A DNA stretch of 42,390 nt from Bacillota bacterium (GTDB taxonomy: Bacteria; Bacillota; Clostridia; Peptostreptococcales; Anaerovoracaceae), in contig JAFRYI010000001.1 of NCBI GenBank assembly GCA_017437745.1, positions 1 through 42,390 on the forward strand, given 5' to 3'. The first letter of the stretch is position 1, and each line of letters starts with the position of its first letter. Positions 1-8,149 of this stretch are shown here, piece after piece. A program made the position numbers and the translations under genes. The notes beneath the pieces were generated by a model. That model searched no databases and was not told the DNA's origin. It was given only the letters and a program-made list of their open reading frames with translations.

Positions 1-70
1 ATGACGTTGTCATCGTGCAGGAAGGCATGTAAGGACTTCGAACGGATAGACCTGTAAGGAGGATAGGGAA

Positions 71-505
71 ATGCTTAAAGATAATCTGGTAATGCTCAGA
101 AACATCCACGGGTTCTCTCAGGAGACCATAGCGGAGAAGATAGGGATCTCCAGGCAGGCGTACGCCAAATGGGAGACCGGAGCTACTGTCCCGGACATTG
201 AGAAATGCGGTCTTCTTGCGGAGGTGTACGGCACTACGATCGACAGTCTCGTAAGGACGGAACCGGTAGAAGGGATAGGGAGCATCCCGCCCGCACCTAA
301 AGGGAAGAACATCTGGGGCTCTGTTGCAGTAGGCGACAGAGGACAGATAGTAATTCCCAAGGGCGTCAGAGACCTGTTCGGGCTTACCGGCGGACAGCGT
401 CTGATCGTTCTGAGCGATGAAAACGGCATCGCCCTGATACCGGACGAGGCATTCATGGTACGCATGAGGAAGGTTGTGGAGCTAGGCCTAGAAAAACAAG
501 ATTGA
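71..505 (+). CDS. XRE-family regulator with C-terminal AbrB/SpoVT-type domain
   Basis: A 144-residue DNA-binding protein. Residues about 3-60 form an XRE helix-turn-helix (LRNIHGFSQETIAEKIGISR, then a WETG segment typical of the recognition helix end). Residues about 82-125 form a swapped-hairpin AbrB/MazE-like domain (GDRGQIVIPKGVRDLFGL). Both halves bind DNA in their families, so this is probably a dimeric transcriptional regulator with two DNA-contact modules. The start is fixed by an AGGAGG ribosome binding site about 8 bases upstream. It lies first in a long run of + genes, but its targets cannot be told from the sequence. The combination XRE plus AbrB is known in Clostridia. Confidence 0.85.
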   Translation: MLKDNLVMLRNIHGFSQETIAEKIGISRQAYAKWETGATVPDIEKCGLLAEVYGTTIDSLVRTEPVEGIGSIPPAPKGKNIWGSVAVGDRGQIVIPKGVRDLFGLTGGQRLIVLSDENGIALIPDEAFMVRMRKVVELGLEKQD

Positions 506-577
506 AGAAACCCGCCCGTTATGATAGATTCAAATCTAAGGGATGATACCGGACCGCAGTCCGAAACGGAGAGATCT

Positions 578-1009
578 ATGGCAGAAGAAAACAAGAATGA
601 AATAAGAGCCGCGCGCCGCTGTGACTGGAAAACGAAACGCATGCCGCTGAAGCGCGAGACATTCGTGCTGTGCAGGTCTTTCAGCGCTGAGGAGATGGAT
701 GCGCTGCGCCTCGGAAACGTTCCGCAGGACATGGAGGATAAGTGGTTCTGGTACATGAGAGGATCCACTCTTTGGGCATACCGCAGCTGGACGGGGCACT
801 GCATCTACCGCATCGACTTTAAGGAAGACGGCAAACACGTCGTAACGGTCAATCGCGACCCGGGGCAGTACAAGTGCACGAACATAGAAGAGGATAAAGA
901 GTCCCTGAACAAGCTTCTGGACTGGTGGACCCGCAAGCCCTACGATCACTATAACGAGTGGCTTTCGGAAACATACGACGCGCTGGAAAAAGCAGGAAAC
1001 AAAAAGTGA
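578..1009 (+). CDS. Conserved hypothetical protein, 143 residues
   Basis: No enzyme family recognised. The protein is hydrophilic, with a Trp/Tyr-rich core (KWFWYMRGSTLWAYRSWTGH) followed by a CIYRIDF strand. This SWTG-type core recurs in small uncharacterised bacterial proteins. No signal peptide or membrane segment is visible. An in-frame ATG at 521 exists but has no Shine-Dalgarno sequence. The ATG at 578 is preceded by CGGAGAG at a suitable distance, so the shorter form was chosen. It lies between the XRE-AbrB gene and another hypothetical protein on the same strand. Confidence 0.65.
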   Translation: MAEENKNEIRAARRCDWKTKRMPLKRETFVLCRSFSAEEMDALRLGNVPQDMEDKWFWYMRGSTLWAYRSWTGHCIYRIDFKEDGKHVVTVNRDPGQYKCTNIEEDKESLNKLLDWWTRKPYDHYNEWLSETYDALEKAGNKK

Positions 1010-1090
1010 TCCTGTCGGCCTGCGATCCAAGCGTTGCTCAGCAAAATAGCAGAAATCATTATTAGCTAATACAGATAAGGAGGACCTGCG

Positions 1091-1576
1091 ATGGAGAACT
1101 ATCGCTTCATGGAACTTGTTGAAAAGGAAAAGGGCTTCGAATTCTATCAGGCATTCCGCGATGAAGTGGACTGGATAATAGGCGGCAAGGACGATACGTA
1201 CTGGTTTACGGTAATGAAGGACCAGTCCGTAAAGGAAACGTATGTCGGAACACTTAAGGACGGCGTCTGGACGGACCGCATGATAAAGGGCAAGGGTAAA
1301 AAGCGTACCGAAAAGGAGCTGCCGGCCGGCAGCACCATAAAGCGCATAGAAGAAAGAGCTTATTTCATGCAGGAAGAACCTTGGGTAAAGGACAGAAAGC
1401 CCAGGCTGATAGAGGACGCGCATCCGCATTATCACTATGTCTACGGCATGGGTGACAAGGCTCTGGACGTGTCGGAAGCCTACGGCGTAAGCATAGCGTA
1501 CTCTGACATTAAGGATCTTTCTGCAGGCTATCATCTGAGGTATCTTTATACCGGCGAAGAAGTGGAAAAGCCGTAA
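1091..1576 (+). CDS. Conserved hypothetical protein, 161 residues
   Basis: Not recognised as a known family. It is a soluble, charged protein rich in Lys, Glu, Tyr and Trp, with no signal peptide or transmembrane segment. A histidine cluster (HPHYHYVYG, around residue 117) is the most distinctive feature and could bind a metal, but nothing else supports that. The start is strongly supported by AAGGAGG about 7 bases upstream. The 81-base gap before it has no clear terminator or promoter, so it may be co-transcribed with the preceding gene. The next gene follows after 35 bases. Confidence 0.65.
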   Translation: MENYRFMELVEKEKGFEFYQAFRDEVDWIIGGKDDTYWFTVMKDQSVKETYVGTLKDGVWTDRMIKGKGKKRTEKELPAGSTIKRIEERAYFMQEEPWVKDRKPRLIEDAHPHYHYVYGMGDKALDVSEAYGVSIAYSDIKDLSAGYHLRYLYTGEEVEKP

Positions 1577-1611
1577 GGATCCGCGGATCATCGCAGGAGA
1601 AGGATCAAACG

Positions 1612-2490
1612 ATGCATTTTGTGGATGCCAAAGGAATACTGAGCGGAAGCGGCGGGCGCGTGGGGATGAACATCTACCGCGGCTGCACGCACGGCTGCAT
1701 CTACTGCGACAGCAGGAGCAGGTGCTATCAGTTTACGCATCCTTTCGAGGACATAGAGGTGAAGCAGAACGCGCCGGAACTTCTGGAAAAGGCGCTTAGC
1801 TCTAAAAGAAAGAAGTGCATGATAGGCACCGGTTCCATGTCCGACCCCTACATGCATTGCGAGGAGCAGCTTCAGCTTACGAGAAAGTGTCTGGAGATAA
1901 TACTCCGGCACGGCTTCGGTCTGGCCATCCAGACAAAGTCCGACCGGATACTGAGGGACATAGACCTTCTGGATGCGATAAACCGCAGTGCCAAATGCGT
2001 GGTGCAGATGACTCTTACGACCTGGGACGACAAGCTCTGCAGCATCCTGGAACCCAACGTCTGCAACACAAAGCGCAGGATAGAGGTTCTGGATGAGATG
2101 CGCAAAAGAGGCATACCAACCATTGTATGGATGACGCCTATCCTGCCGTTCATAAACGATACCGAGGAGAACGTCACAGTCATACTTAACGAATGCGTCC
2201 GCGTGGGCGTAAAAGGCGTCATCGATTTCGGTATGGGGCTTACGCTTCGGGACGGCGACCGGGAGTACTATTACACCGCGCTGGACAAGCACTTTCCGGG
2301 CATGAAGGAACGGTATATGAAGCGCTACGGAAACGCGTACGAACTGCCGAGTCCCAACGCACAGCGTCTTAGGGAGATCTTCCGGAGGATATGCAAAGAA
2401 AACGGAATGCTCTCGACTCCGGACGAATGCTTCCGCTTCATGAGCGAACTGCCGGAGAGGGACACTCAGCTGAGCATGTTCGACATGTAA
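1612..2490 (+). CDS. SplB-like radical SAM protein
   Basis: A 292-residue radical S-adenosylmethionine protein of the spore-photoproduct-lyase-related group (COG1533-like). The 4Fe-4S ligands are C25, C29 and C32 in RGCTHGCIYCDSRSR, followed by YQ and segments typical of this group (GTGSMSDPYMHCEEQ, LAIQTKSD, TLTTWDD). True spore photoproduct lyases are longer (around 340 residues) and act with a conserved extra cysteine; many short SplB relatives have unknown substrates. It is therefore called family-level only. A GGAGAAGG ribosome binding site precedes the ATG. It is followed on the same strand by a cysteine hydrolase with a 45-base gap. Confidence 0.85.
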   Translation: MHFVDAKGILSGSGGRVGMNIYRGCTHGCIYCDSRSRCYQFTHPFEDIEVKQNAPELLEKALSSKRKKCMIGTGSMSDPYMHCEEQLQLTRKCLEIILRHGFGLAIQTKSDRILRDIDLLDAINRSAKCVVQMTLTTWDDKLCSILEPNVCNTKRRIEVLDEMRKRGIPTIVWMTPILPFINDTEENVTVILNECVRVGVKGVIDFGMGLTLRDGDREYYYTALDKHFPGMKERYMKRYGNAYELPSPNAQRLREIFRRICKENGMLSTPDECFRFMSELPERDTQLSMFDM

Positions 2491-2535
2491 CGGACATGGG
2501 ACCAGTGGCGACCGGAGCATAGAAAGGAACGTCTT

Positions 2536-3060
2536 ATGAAACTTATAGTCATCGACATGCAGAAGGGCATCCTGAGCGAGGGTCTCTACGATCTTAAGGG
2601 CGTTCTGGAAAACGTTGCCAAGGTAATCGATGCCGCCAGGAACAGCGGTACGGAGGTCATCTACGTCAAGCACGACGACGGACCGGGATCCGGTTTTACT
2701 TTCGGAGACGAAGATTATGAGATCGCGGACGAGATCGCTCCGGCAAACGGAGAAAAAGTGTTCGTAAAGACCATTCCTAGCAGTTTCAGCAATAAAGAAT
2801 TCGCTGCGTATCTGGAAGGCACTAAGGATGATGCTCTTATGATCGTCGGTCTTCAGACAGATTTCTGCATAGATTCGACTGTAAAATCGGCTGCTGAGCG
2901 CGGTTACCGGGTGATCGTCCCGAAGGGAACGAATTCCACATTCGACAACCCGTATATGACAGGCGAAAAGACCTGCGGATACTTCTTCTGCGAGGTATGG
3001 CCGGATCTGTTCGCCGAATGCGTCTCTTTGGAAGAGGCAATGGAACTCATAAGAAAGTAA
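2536..3060 (+). CDS. Cysteine hydrolase, isochorismatase family
   Basis: A 174-residue alpha/beta hydrolase of the isochorismatase-like superfamily. The catalytic triad is visible: D7 in VIDMQKG, K78 in VFVKTIPSSF and nucleophile C111 in GLQTDFCIDST. Members hydrolyse amides such as nicotinamide, pyrazinamide or N-carbamoyl compounds, or vinyl ethers. The presence of Cys makes a hydrolase more likely than a true isochorismatase, and the substrate cannot be assigned. No signal peptide is present, so it is cytosolic. The start has AAAGGAA upstream. Length and motif spacing are normal for the family. Confidence 0.88.
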   Translation: MKLIVIDMQKGILSEGLYDLKGVLENVAKVIDAARNSGTEVIYVKHDDGPGSGFTFGDEDYEIADEIAPANGEKVFVKTIPSSFSNKEFAAYLEGTKDDALMIVGLQTDFCIDSTVKSAAERGYRVIVPKGTNSTFDNPYMTGEKTCGYFFCEVWPDLFAECVSLEEAMELIRK

Positions 3061-3120
3061 AGATCCGGCGGCACTGATCGTTGTTCGCTCAGCAATCGAT
3101 CGATTCCCATGAAAAAGGCC

Positions 3121-3148
3121 TTGATTTTCCAGGAAAATGAGTTAAAAT
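3121..3148 (+). promoter_or_regulatory. Sigma-A-type promoter for the HMA/ZIP pair
   Basis: TTGATT at 3121-3126 and TAAAAT at 3143-3148, separated by 16 bases, in an AT-rich stretch just upstream of the HMA gene at 3204. Matches are good but the spacing is one base short of ideal. No operator palindrome was recognised. Confidence 0.5.
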
Positions 3149-3203
3149 ATACCATTCAGTTAGACGAAGCTAACCAAATGCCCGTATTTCGGAGGTAACG
3201 TAA

Positions 3204-3458
3204 ATGAACAAGGTAGTACTTAAGATAGACGGAATGATGTGCGGCATGTGCGAGGCTCACGTAAGCGACGCTCTGCGCAACGCGGTACCGTCCGCAAAAA
3301 AGGTGACAGCATCAAGAAGCAAGAAGGAAGCGTCCTTCCTTATTGAGGAAAACATCGACGCTGCCGCGCTCAAGGCTGCCGTCGACGCAACAGGTTACGA
3401 CTGCCTGGGCGTGGAGGTCGTTCCTTACGAAAAGAAAGGCTTGTTCGGACGCAGATGA
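3204..3458 (+). CDS. Heavy-metal-associated (HMA) domain protein, CopZ-like
   Basis: An 84-residue single-domain protein with the HMA ferredoxin-like fold. The metal-binding motif is GMMCGMCEAHV, with C13 and C16 as thiol ligands. The family carries Cu(I), or sometimes Zn or Cd, to P-type ATPases or regulators. No copper ATPase is next to it. Instead its stop codon overlaps the start of a ZIP-family transporter remnant (ATGA at 3455-3458), so the two were translationally coupled. A strong GGAGGT ribosome binding site lies about 9 bases upstream of the start. The C-terminal tail is basic (KKGLFGRR). Confidence 0.87.
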   Translation: MNKVVLKIDGMMCGMCEAHVSDALRNAVPSAKKVTASRSKKEASFLIEENIDAAALKAAVDATGYDCLGVEVVPYEKKGLFGRR

Positions 3459-3842
3459 AGACTGCTTTCTGGGGACTTATAATACCGTTCATAGGGACCG
3501 CGGCAGGCGCCGGCTCTTGGAATAGCCATACAGAACTTCCCGGAAGGCGCCATAATCTCCATGCCGCTGTTTTCGGAAGGGAAGAGCAAACCGAAGTCCT
3601 TCCTGCTGGGCGTTCTGTCCGGCGCGGTGGAACCGGTGTTCGGAGGGCTTACCGTTCTGGTCGCGAGCCATGTGGTACCGGCAATGCCGTATCTTCTGTC
3701 TTTCGCGGCCGGAGCCATGCTCTACGTGGTGGTGGAGGAACTGATACCGGAGATGTCCGCCGGCGAGCATTCGAACATAGGCGTCGTATCTTTTGCCGCA
3801 GGTTTCAGCATAATGATGGCTCTGGACGTGGCGCTTGGATGA
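3455..3842 (+). pseudogene. ZIP-family metal transporter remnant with internal out-of-frame deletion
   Basis: The first about 20 codons from 3455 read MKTAFWGLIIPFIGTAAGAG, a typical GufA-like ZIP amino terminus. After about position 3511 the homologous reading continues in another frame: LGIAIQNFPEGAIISM, then MPLFSEGKSKPKSFLLGVLS through AVEPVFGG and VVVEELIPE to a stop at 3842. These are the conserved NFPEG and EELIPE helices of ZIP proteins. About 100-130 residues covering the early helices and the loop seen in full-length ZIPs (roughly 260 residues) are missing, and the junction is out of frame. Without a frameshift it cannot give a complete transporter. A sequencing or assembly deletion is possible but would need to be large. 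Confidence 0.8.
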
Positions 3843-3847
3843 ATCTT

Positions 3848-4333
3848 TCAGGAATCGATTAGAGAGGATACCGGGTCTTCCGTATCGCTGTCCGGACCGA
3901 TCTTATTAAGTTCCAGAACGTTCAGAAGAGCGTCGAGCTGTTTTGATATCTTTGCGTTGCTGCGTCCCACGGGGATCGCGGCGGCGCTTTTTCCTTTAAG
4001 AGGGAAGTCCTGTTTTTTGGCGCAGAGAAAAGCCGCGCGTTCTATAAGGTTCTTAAGAGGGATCCCCACGCCGAACAGTCCGGCGGGAGCGAACAGCAGC
4101 AGTATGTCCGCGGAAGAGGCAGCCTTTACGAATTCTCCGCCCTTGGGATCGGCTACGCACATTCCGCTGCCCCGGCAGGCTCCGCAGCCTCCGCAGGGAA
4201 TGTCTTTTGTAAGGACGGGCCAGAAGATCTCCGTATCCGCGCCGGCGCTTTCAAGACGTACGGCAGCATCGTTTACGGCTTTTCCGCACGCGTCTTTCGC
4301 CTTAAGGCTTCCGTTTACCAGCAGTACTTTCAT
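3848..4333 (-). CDS. Flavodoxin-fold NAD(P)H-dependent FMN reductase / iron-sulfur flavoprotein-like
   Basis: A 161-residue protein with the flavodoxin-like start MKVLLVNGSLK, whose NGS loop binds FMN phosphate in this family. Four clustered cysteines (C47, C50, C53, C59 in CGGCGACRGSGMC) resemble those of iron-sulfur flavoproteins and related oxidoreductases that bind a 4Fe-4S cluster. It is shorter than most relatives (about 180-200). The likely role is low-potential electron transfer or reduction of small molecules in the cytosol. The start is supported by AAAGGAGGG upstream on the minus strand. It converges on the ZIP remnant, whose stop is only 5 bases away. Confidence 0.8.
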   Translation of the reverse strand: MKVLLVNGSLKAKDACGKAVNDAAVRLESAGADTEIFWPVLTKDIPCGGCGACRGSGMCVADPKGGEFVKAASSADILLLFAPAGLFGVGIPLKNLIERAAFLCAKKQDFPLKGKSAAAIPVGRSNAKISKQLDALLNVLELNKIGPDSDTEDPVSSLIDS

Positions 4334-4435
4334 TCTTAAGCCCTCCTTTCGATTTCAGTATAGCATGTGTACGGCCTTTTTTGGTACAATATAATGATAG
4401 ATAAAGAAGTTATCCGAAACGAAAGGGAATAGATC

Positions 4436-5188
4436 ATGAAGGGAAAGACTAAGGCAGGTCTGATCGGCGCCGGACTGGCGGCAGGAGCCGCGATGGCAGC
4501 GCTTCTGGAAGCAGGCAGGCGTTACGAGTGGGGGCCGTTCTTCTGGCTGAATTTCAAAGAACGCGAAAAGGAGATCGTGGAGACGTACGACTCCTCAGAC
4601 CGCAAGGGCGAGATAATCTTTTACGGCGCGTCGAACTTCCGCCGCTGGGAAGAGATGGAGGAGGACATGAGGCCGTTTGCCGTGCAGAACCACGGATTCG
4701 GGGGCAGCACGGACGCGGAGCTTTTAAGGAGCGCGCGCAGGCTGCTGTATCCTTACGGACCGGCGATCATAGTTCTCCAGACCGGGTCCAACGACTGCGC
4801 CAGGATGTACAGCAGAAGATCGCGGCTGTTCGAGAAGGTGCTGAGCATAAAGATAAGGATGCTCGATACCTTCCGCCAGGCGATGCCGGATGCCTGCATA
4901 GTCGTCATAAGCGGCATACTGATGCCCGGAAGGCGCCAGTACGACGGCATAATAAAGAGGATCAACCAGGCTGTAAAAGGATACGCTTCGCAGGCTGACC
5001 GAGTTTATTACGTAGATGCCGAGGACATGACTATAGACGAAAACGGCAGGCACCGCAAGGATATGTTCATCGAAGACGGCGTCCATCTTACGCACGAGGC
5101 GCGCAGGCTCTGGGCGGAAAAATACATTAAGCCTGCTTTGGAAAAGGTGATAAACGATCACCCGGAGCTGGCATACCTGAAGAGGTGA
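4436..5188 (+). CDS. SGNH/GDSL-family hydrolase with N-terminal membrane anchor
   Basis: A 250-residue serine hydrolase. The family blocks are present in order: GASN (S66, nucleophile block I), GFGGSTD (block II glycine), GSND (N119, block III) and DGVHLT (D214/H217, block V). Residues 8-26 (LIGAGLAAGAAMAALLEA) form a hydrophobic signal anchor, so the enzyme probably sits outside the membrane. Substrates in the family include lipids, acetylated sugars and cell-wall polymers; none can be chosen here. A TATAAT at 4390-4395 lies upstream, but its -35 is poor. The next gene starts 4 bases after the stop, suggesting an operon through 6909. Confidence 0.87.
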   Translation: MKGKTKAGLIGAGLAAGAAMAALLEAGRRYEWGPFFWLNFKEREKEIVETYDSSDRKGEIIFYGASNFRRWEEMEEDMRPFAVQNHGFGGSTDAELLRSARRLLYPYGPAIIVLQTGSNDCARMYSRRSRLFEKVLSIKIRMLDTFRQAMPDACIVVISGILMPGRRQYDGIIKRINQAVKGYASQADRVYYVDAEDMTIDENGRHRKDMFIEDGVHLTHEARRLWAEKYIKPALEKVINDHPELAYLKR

Positions 5189-5192
5189 AGAC

Positions 5193-5504
5193 ATGGCGTC
5201 GACCAAGGATTATCTGGAATTCATAATGGATCAGCTGCCGGACGGCGCGTCCTACCGTCCGATGATGGGCGAATACGTGATCTATTACAGGGAAAAGGTG
5301 GCCGGCGGATTATACGACGACCGCTTTCTGATAAAAAACGTTCAGGCAGCAAAGGATCTGATGCCTCAGGCTCATTCCGAGATCCCTTACGAGGGCGCAA
5401 AGCTCATGCTGCTTGTGGATAACGTAGAGGACCGGGGGTTCCTGAGAAAGCTTATGGAAGCGATGTACGACCAGCTTCCCGCAACTAAAAAGAGAAAGAA
5501 ATGA
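5193..5504 (+). CDS. TfoX/Sxy N-terminal domain protein
   Basis: A 103-residue protein matching the TfoX N-terminal domain: an amphipathic start (TKDYLEFIMDQL), the RPMMGEYVIYYREKVAGGLY core and the DDRFLIKN strand. The C-terminal helix-hairpin-helix domain of full competence regulators is absent. Stand-alone TfoX-N proteins are common in Firmicutes and their function is unknown, so a role in competence should not be assumed. It is packed 4 bases after the SGNH hydrolase gene and overlaps the following esterase gene by 4 bases (ATGA). Confidence 0.88.
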   Translation: MASTKDYLEFIMDQLPDGASYRPMMGEYVIYYREKVAGGLYDDRFLIKNVQAAKDLMPQAHSEIPYEGAKLMLLVDNVEDRGFLRKLMEAMYDQLPATKKRKK

Positions 5505-6259
5505 TACGCGTAAGAAAGATACAGATACCGGCACTGCCCACGAAGCAGCCCAGACGGCTATATGTTTACCTGCCGCACGATTATTACAGTTCGGACAGGC
5601 GCTATCCCGTGCTCTATATGTTTGATGGACATAATGTATTTTATGACGATCACGCGACATATGGGAAAAGCTGGGGCATGAAAGAGTACCTGACCCGAGC
5701 GAAACTGCCGCTTATACTCGTTGCCGTGGAGTGCAACACGGAGGGCGAGCGCAGGATGAACGAATACTCCCCGTGGGACATAGATGTCATCCCGAAGCTC
5801 GGACACATGAAAGGACTTGGTAAAGTTACCATGGACTGGATGAGCGGACCGCTCAAAAAGTTCGTGGACAGTACCTACCGCACGCTGCCGGACCGCGAGC
5901 ACACTCTTATAGCCGGAAGCTCTATGGGCGGACTGATGGCGCTCTACGCAGTAACGGCTTACAACGGCGTGTATTCCCGCGCCGCCGCACTTTCTCCGTG
6001 CTTCTGGATCGGGGGAGATAAGCTTCACGAACTGCTGTCGGAGACTTCTTTAGCCCGTACTACCCGCGTGTACATGGATTACGGTACCGCGGAGAGCAGG
6101 GGCGGCAATAAGATAGACATAGCGGACATGTTCAGAGGAGCGGAGGAACTTACTAATTCTGGCGCTCAGGTGGCTGCCCGCGCCGTAGCGGGAGCTGCTC
6201 ACAACGAGGCCGCCTGGGAGAAGCGCATACCCGTATTCATGGATTATCTTCTGAAATGA
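5501..6259 (+). CDS. Putative esterase, alpha/beta-hydrolase (Fes/EsteraseD-like)
   Basis: A 252-residue alpha/beta hydrolase. The start YVYLPHDYYSSDRRYPVLYM followed by FDGHNVFYDD is typical of esterase D/feruloyl esterase-like proteins. The nucleophile is S141 in AGSSMGG, and a late AGAAHNEAAWEKR segment supplies the catalytic His. No signal peptide is visible, so it should be cytosolic. Substrate possibilities include siderophore esters, acyl sugars and S-formylglutathione-like thioesters; sequence alone does not decide. Overlaps of 4 bases at both ends (ATGA) show translational coupling with the TfoX-N gene before it and the hypothetical gene after it. Confidence 0.85.
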   Translation: MIRVRKIQIPALPTKQPRRLYVYLPHDYYSSDRRYPVLYMFDGHNVFYDDHATYGKSWGMKEYLTRAKLPLILVAVECNTEGERRMNEYSPWDIDVIPKLGHMKGLGKVTMDWMSGPLKKFVDSTYRTLPDREHTLIAGSSMGGLMALYAVTAYNGVYSRAAALSPCFWIGGDKLHELLSETSLARTTRVYMDYGTAESRGGNKIDIADMFRGAEELTNSGAQVAARAVAGAAHNEAAWEKRIPVFMDYLLK

Positions 6260-6909
6260 AACACATCGAAACTAACGGAATTACATACATAGAGACCGTT
6301 CCCGGCGGGACCGGAGACTGGTACTTCGGCCTCAGCTTCGAGTGCGGCGATCTCTACGAGGCGGAAGAGATATACAAGTCCGGAAGACCTGTGGAAGGAA
6401 GGGATCTGATCCTCATCCATTACCCGGACGGAACAGTTTACAGACCTATGGAAAAAACGGCTGGTGAATACTCCGAAGCGCCTGTGTATTCGGATGGAGG
6501 CATATTCATCCTTAACGTAAGCTTTAAGGGATCGGAGATACGCATTCTGCGCTTCGAATGCAGAGACCATACGACGGAGACCGTTGCCGTTCTTCCTTTG
6601 GAAGCGGTAAAGGACTGCTACAATCTTCAGCTGCACGTTTCGCCTGTTACTCTTACGAGGCAGGGCGCGGAAGACAGATTCGACATCGTATGGCCCGAGC
6701 GCCGCAGCTTCAAAATGGGAGAGCGAGAGTCCTTCTTCCTGAGAGACGGGGACAGGCTGTTCTTCAATAAATGGTACGAGGAAGGCGACGGCGCGGATTA
6801 CCGCTACTGGGAGGAGACCGTGATACGGGATCTTGACGGTAACGTAAAAGAAGTCCTTCCGGGAGACGTACGTCTGATGCCGAACGGAGAGCTTTGGCAC
6901 TTAAAATAA
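6256..6909 (+). CDS. Conserved hypothetical protein, 217 residues
   Basis: Not recognised. The protein is soluble and mostly predicted beta, with repeated short strands (TYIETVPGGTGDWYFGLSF, DLILIHYPDGTVYRP, IFILNVSFKGSEIRILRF) and many acidic residues; no signal peptide. The aromatic-rich FFNKWYEEGDGADYRYWEE segment lies near residue 175. Its start overlaps the esterase stop by 4 bases, so it belongs to the same transcript. A carbohydrate- or ligand-binding beta-sandwich is conceivable, but nothing specific supports it. Confidence 0.7.
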   Translation: MKHIETNGITYIETVPGGTGDWYFGLSFECGDLYEAEEIYKSGRPVEGRDLILIHYPDGTVYRPMEKTAGEYSEAPVYSDGGIFILNVSFKGSEIRILRFECRDHTTETVAVLPLEAVKDCYNLQLHVSPVTLTRQGAEDRFDIVWPERRSFKMGERESFFLRDGDRLFFNKWYEEGDGADYRYWEETVIRDLDGNVKEVLPGDVRLMPNGELWHLK

Positions 6910-6946
6910 GAATAGAGACCGGACAACGGCGACCCAGCGGGAACTT

Positions 6947-7618
6947 ATGGATAAAAAACTGCTTAAAGACGCGATAATAAAATACGTTTGCGGCGTGATA
7001 CTTATAGGCGTACTGATATTCCTGCCTGCGTGGGACATTAAGTGGAAGAACGGCTGGCTGCTGATGGCTGTACTGTTCGTCCCGATGTTCTTCGCGGGCA
7101 TCGTTATGTACAAAAAAGCGCCGGATCTTCTGCGCAGCCGCCTTAAAGCCAGGGAGACCAAACGCGAGCAAAAAGATGTAATAAACTACAGCGGCATAAT
7201 GTTCCTGGCTGCGTTCATACTTGCAGGTCTCGACCATCGCTTCGGATGGACTCATGCTCCCGTGGGCGCCGTATGGACCGGAACCATCATATTTCTGGTC
7301 GCTTACTGCCTGTTCGGCGAGGTGCTCCGCGAGAACCGCTATCTCTCCAGGACCATTGAAGTGCAGGAGGATCAGGAGGTCGTCAGCACAGGTCTTTACG
7401 GTGTTGTAAGGCATCCGATGTACACTGCCACGGTGCTGCTGTTCCTGAGCATGCCGCTTGTTCTGGGATCCCTGCCGTCGCTGATCGTAATGCTTGCATA
7501 CATTCCCATAATAGTAAAGCGGATCAAGAACGAAGAGCAGGTCCTGGAAGAGGAACTTAAGGGCTACAGCGAATACAAAGAAAAAGTAAAGTACAGACTC
7601 ATTCCGTACGTCTGGTAG
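6947..7618 (+). CDS. Isoprenylcysteine carboxyl methyltransferase (ICMT)-family membrane protein
   Basis: A 223-residue integral membrane protein with about five hydrophobic segments, beginning YVCGVILIGVLIFLPAWDI. The C-terminal part carries the ICMT/PEMT-like SAM-binding signature: STGLYGVVRHPMYTA, where the RHPxY motif is conserved, then KNEEQVLEEELKGYSEY, which corresponds to the ER(x)nEE helix. Bacterial members have largely unknown methyl acceptors; isoprenylcysteine itself is unlikely because bacteria lack prenylated CaaX proteins. The start is ATG at 6947 with weak ribosome binding signal. Same direction as its neighbours. Confidence 0.86.
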   Translation: MDKKLLKDAIIKYVCGVILIGVLIFLPAWDIKWKNGWLLMAVLFVPMFFAGIVMYKKAPDLLRSRLKARETKREQKDVINYSGIMFLAAFILAGLDHRFGWTHAPVGAVWTGTIIFLVAYCLFGEVLRENRYLSRTIEVQEDQEVVSTGLYGVVRHPMYTATVLLFLSMPLVLGSLPSLIVMLAYIPIIVKRIKNEEQVLEEELKGYSEYKEKVKYRLIPYVW

Positions 7619-7639
7619 TTTTCGGGACCGGTGACCGAC

Positions 7640-8149
7640 ATGTTTTCAGTCCGCAAAGCTAAAACTGAAGAACTGGACGAGATAATGCGGATCTACCGCA
7701 TCGCTCAGGATTATATGATAAGCACCGGCAACCCCAATCAGTGGAGGCACGCGCATCCGGCGGAGGAGCTTATCGCGGAGGACATAGAAAAGGGCATATG
7801 CTATGTAATATGCGACGATGAAGGTATTGCAGGAGTGTTCGCTCTGTGCGAAGGCAGGGATCCTACGTACACGGTCATCGAAGACGGCAAATGGCTGAAC
7901 GACGAGCCGTACGTTACCGTACACCGCATAGCCAGCGCGCAGAGGAAACGCGGCATATTCGAACGCGCTACGGAATACTGCAAAGAACGTTATGACAACA
8001 TCAGAGTGGATACGCACAGGAACAACGCCGTCATGCAGCATGTTCTGGAAAAGAACGGCTTTGTAAGGTGCGGCATAATATACCTGTTGAACGGAGACCC
8101 CAGGGTAGCGTTCCAGTGGCATGGAGAAAGCGGTAAACGAAATGAATAA
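7640..8149 (+). CDS. GNAT-family N-acetyltransferase
   Basis: About 169 residues with a GNAT fold: the start MFSVRKAKTEELDEIMRIYR, central strand CYVICDDEGIAGVFALCEG, and the C-terminal DNIRVDTHRNNAVMQHVLEKNGF segment in which the N-x-x-M/L-xxx-L-x-K-x-GF helix precedes the last strand. The acetyl-CoA loop (HRIASAQRKRGI) is weaker than the Q/RxxGxG/A consensus. The target is unknown. A GTG at 7631 could add three residues; the ATG at 7640 has GGGAC about 11 bases upstream and is preferred. The gene overlaps the next acetyltransferase gene. Confidence 0.83.
   Translation: MFSVRKAKTEELDEIMRIYRIAQDYMISTGNPNQWRHAHPAEELIAEDIEKGICYVICDDEGIAGVFALCEGRDPTYTVIEDGKWLNDEPYVTVHRIASAQRKRGIFERATEYCKERYDNIRVDTHRNNAVMQHVLEKNGFVRCGIIYLLNGDPRVAFQWHGESGKRNE

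Noticed and set aside
3-32. End of an upstream gene reading DVVIVQEGM before a stop at 30-32
   Set aside because: Only nine codons are visible and another frame ends at 55-57, so the product and even the frame cannot be decided.
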